Shown here piece after piece: positions 6,807 through 8,312 of a stretch of DNA of 8,312 nt. The notes under the pieces were generated by a model. That model was not told the DNA's origin and did not search any database. It was given only the letters and a program-made list of their open reading frames with translations. Every line of letters starts with the position of its first letter. Position 1 is the stretch's first letter. Source of the stretch: an uncultured Ruminococcus sp. (lineage in GTDB: Bacteria > Bacillota > Clostridia > Oscillospirales > Ruminococcaceae); NCBI GenBank assembly GCA_900540005.1, contig UQEM01000112.1:1-8312 (forward strand), read 5' to 3'. Position numbers and translations under genes: made by a program.

Positions 6807-6867
6807 TGGTAGATAATATAAACGTGAATCACATTATTTTTCTACCATTTTTTCTACCAGAATCACA
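6807..6867. repeat. Cluster of short repeats, possible recombinase binding or attachment region
   Basis: The heptamer TCTACCA occurs as two direct copies 12 bases apart (6841-6847, 6853-6859; 12-mer units 6836-6847 and 6848-6859 differ by one base) and once inverted as TGGTAGA (6807-6813). GAATCACA occurs twice, 34 bases apart (6826-6833, 6860-6867), and AAACGTG...CACGTTT forms an outer inverted pair (6820-6826, 6866-6872). Such clusters are common at attachment sites beside tyrosine recombinase genes, and one starts 47 bases away. The rest of 6750-6913 is AT-rich with no gene that I can see. Confidence 0.45.
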
Positions 6868-6913
6868 CGTTTTTTGATTTCTTTTTCTTGATTCCACTTT
6901 CGCATATTATATT

Positions 6914-7384
6914 TTATAATGTTGACATCTGCGATTCTCCCTTGCCTTCGGGATTATCGCTTTTCTTTTTCCTACCGTCACTCTTTAGGGACGGCTTTTT
7001 GCTTGTTGCCTTTGACGTTCTGCCTGTGGTCTTTCTGGCAGAATTATCTGCATCAGAATTATCCTCAGACTTGCCACCGAGAACCCTTGCAATAGTTTCA
7101 GCCGAGCTGACTTTAGCGTTGTATTCCAAATGACTATAAAGGTTTGCTGTGATTGCAAAATTGCTATGATCAAGCCACTCCTGAATCGCCTTCATCGGAA
7201 TATCATTCGCCAGTAACAAGCTCGCACAAGAATGACGAAGATCATGGAAACGTAGATGTTTCAAACCGCTTTTAGTAACGATATAATGGAAGTGCTGCGT
7301 TACATAGCTTGGTGAGATCATATTACCAAGACTATCACGGCAAATAAATCCGTCAAACTCCAAATGTGCCGTCTGGAGAAAGGA
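6914..7384 (-). pseudogene. C-terminal remnant of a tyrosine recombinase/integrase
   Basis: This is the catalytic end of a phage or conjugative-element integrase. Numbering from a TTG at 7361-7363, the sequence shows box II FHDLRHS (His40, Arg43), LDHS with His66 (box III), and the nucleophile Tyr76 in NLYSHL. The first catalytic arginine, the beta-hairpin lysine and the whole N-terminal DNA-binding half are absent. The frame is closed upstream by TAG at 7385-7387, beyond which the sequence belongs to the end of another gene. About 150 residues remain of a usual 350-420, so it cannot be active. Recognisable homology (YICRD-like, LGNMISPSYVTQHF) begins close to the break. After residue 97 comes a long lysine- and serine-rich tail (about 98-149), probably disordered. 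It marks the end of a decayed integrated element. Confidence 0.9.
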
Positions 7385-7407
7385 CTACTGCACAGCCAAA
7401 GATGGTA

Positions 7408-8001
7408 TCAATTCCCCTGGATGACTAACAGATTCACATAATCTGCCTTGTGAGATGCGTCATCGAACGTCACCAGGAAATTAATCGATTCCCAGGTGTA
7501 CTCAATAAAGGTATCGCTCTGATCGTTCGGCTCTCCGTACTGTTCGATGTAAGAAGTCATCGTATCATCGTTCAGACCACAAAAGGAAATGCCGTCATTC
7601 ATATCATCCACGATGATGCCAATAATCTCACTGTCCATGCGTTCGGGTTCTTTGCCCTGCACGAATACAGAACAGATTACTGTGTTGTATGTGGTACTTA
7701 GATCACATAGGGTATAATTATCAGGTTCGCTGTACAGTTTCGGCATTAGTATGAGCTCTTCGCTGAGTTCTTCTACCCGGAATGGGAATGTGAGCGCAAT
7801 ACCATTAATCTCAAGGCCGAGTGGATCCTCTGTCAGTGCCTCAACAGTAAGTGTATCTTCCTGCCCAATCTCTTCAGAATTCTGGGAAAGCACACTCTCT
7901 TCTGTAGCAGAGTTTGACAGCTCACTCTGCTTCCCGCATCCACTCATCAGAGGGACGGTCAGCATTAACGCCAGAAATGTTGCGATTACTTGTTTTTTCA
8001 T
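7408..8001 (-). CDS. Lipoprotein of unknown function
   Basis: I do not recognise this 197-residue protein. It has a clear lipoprotein signal peptide, MKKQVIATFLALMLTVPL then MSGC, with Cys22 as the anchor. A Ser/Glu/Asn-rich linker follows (about 24-50), then a compact domain of about 140 residues that looks mainly beta-stranded. It ends with a pattern I have seen in small secreted clostridial proteins: MTSYIEQYGEPNDQSDTF (148-165), then EYTWESINFLVTFDD. The domain is acidic and has three cysteines (99, 110 and 141), of which some could pair outside the cell. AGGAGG stands five bases before the ATG. It has its own strong promoter and no partner gene in the same operon; the downstream integrase remnant begins 23 bases after its stop. 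It is probably cargo of the decayed mobile element. Confidence 0.85.
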   Translation of the reverse strand: MKKQVIATFLALMLTVPLMSGCGKQSELSNSATEESVLSQNSEEIGQEDTLTVEALTEDPLGLEINGIALTFPFRVEELSEELILMPKLYSEPDNYTLCDLSTTYNTVICSVFVQGKEPERMDSEIIGIIVDDMNDGISFCGLNDDTMTSYIEQYGEPNDQSDTFIEYTWESINFLVTFDDASHKADYVNLLVIQGN

Positions 8002-8067
8002 GTTATCCTCCTCGTATTATAGTGTATAAAGTGTCTTGCTTTGCTAAACACTCATCCGAGCTGTTAG

Positions 8068-8092
8068 TTTGATAAGTCATCAGATTATCAAA
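8068..8092 (-). promoter_or_regulatory. Hairpin in the lipoprotein gene leader
   Basis: TTTGATAA and TTATCAAA form an 8-bp perfect stem around a 9-base loop, within the roughly 145-base untranslated leader. Next to it AATTTGT occurs twice, 9 bases apart (8091-8097, 8100-8106). The stem is AT-rich, has no T-run after it, and is not any riboswitch that I recognise. Confidence 0.4.
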
Positions 8093-8153
8093 TTTGTCTA
8101 ATTTGTTCAAATGGGAAATTATTCGCTATCTTAGTGCTCAAAGAATGCTATTT

Positions 8154-8182
8154 ATAATACCATTTTCATAAGAAAATGTCAA
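8154..8182 (-). promoter_or_regulatory. Promoter of the lipoprotein gene with an embedded palindrome
   Basis: On the minus strand consensus TTGACA (8177-8182), 17 bases and TGG-TATTAT (-10 at 8154-8159) form a strong extended -10 promoter. The spacer holds CATTTTC (8161-8167) and GAAAATG (8172-8178), a perfect 7-bp inverted repeat reaching into the -35, a typical place for a repressor operator. Transcription would start near 8147. Confidence 0.8.
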
Positions 8183-8312
8183 TAGAAATTTTACAAATAT
8201 TGATAAATCGTATACTTGCTTTATGTTTTTACCAATTTGTGCTTATTCGCCAAACGATTAATTAGGTCGTGTTGACACTAAGCCTAACAACGCATCTTTT
8301 CGGCAAAATTTC
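8183..8312 (-). other. Gene-free AT-rich stretch; possible transposase remnant at the window edge
   Basis: The region 8002-8312 has no complete gene. Beyond the lipoprotein promoter, the only coding hint is at 8262-8312 on the minus strand, where 16 codons before a TAA read EILPKRCVVRLS.... The start resembles the LPKRWVVER motif of IS5-family DDE transposases, with Trp changed to Cys and the Glu-Arg lost. The stretch 8262-8287 has TTAGG and CCTAA ends with GTGT/ACAC inside, vaguely like an IS terminus. The match is short and weak. Confidence 0.2.

Noticed and set aside
8016..8021. TATAAT on the minus strand just before the lipoprotein gene
   Set aside because: It would start transcription inside the ribosome binding site and has no -35; the promoter at 8154-8182 is far better.
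1..8312. CRISPR array, tRNA, rRNA or known riboswitch
   Set aside because: I saw no regularly spaced repeats, cloverleaf or conserved riboswitch core anywhere in the window.

Overview
The window looks like a chromosomal segment of a low-to-moderate GC Firmicute of the class Clostridia, probably a gut or rumen Ruminococcus-like organism. This is inferred from strong AGGAGG-type ribosome binding sites, sigma-A promoters (TTGACA-17-TATAAT style), lipoprotein signal peptides, and the family mix: a MATE pump, a short formate/nitrite channel, a sugar-type solute-binding lipoprotein and a GGDEF signalling protein. No species-level marker is present. The left edge is an assembly artefact: bases 1-47 are an Illumina Nextera i7 adapter with its index, so real sequence begins at about base 48, at a contig end.

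Layout: (1) 48-546, minus strand, a short-chain dehydrogenase cut off by the contig end. (2) 718-1461, minus strand, an AraC-family regulator with its own promoter and a leader containing a possible upstream ORF. (3) 1694-3067, plus strand, a MATE-family efflux pump divergent from the regulator. (4) 3103-3168, two intrinsic terminators; the second is symmetrical and serves both converging genes. (5) 3176-3799, minus strand, a compact formate/nitrite transporter with its own extended -10 promoter. (6) 3903-6676, minus strand, a two-gene operon in which a membrane-bound diguanylate cyclase with an extracellular sensor region is followed, with a 4-base ATGA overlap, by a sugar-type ABC solute-binding lipoprotein. 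A strong promoter with a 10-bp inverted repeat lies upstream. (7) 6750-8312, AT-rich accessory DNA: short repeats of attachment-site type, the C-terminal remnant of a tyrosine recombinase, an unrecognised lipoprotein gene, and a 311-base gene-free stretch with its promoter and a possible transposase remnant at the very end.

How the parts may work together: the regulator lies beside the MATE pump and upstream of the dehydrogenase, so it could control either, a common arrangement for drug or metabolite response. The most interesting unit is the cyclase/binding-protein pair. No permease or ATPase genes accompany the binding protein, the two genes are translationally coupled, and the cyclase has a large extracellular sensory region. 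The pair may therefore be a nutrient-sensing device that reports binding of an extracellular ligand as c-di-GMP rather than a transport system. That is inference, not demonstrated by the sequence alone.
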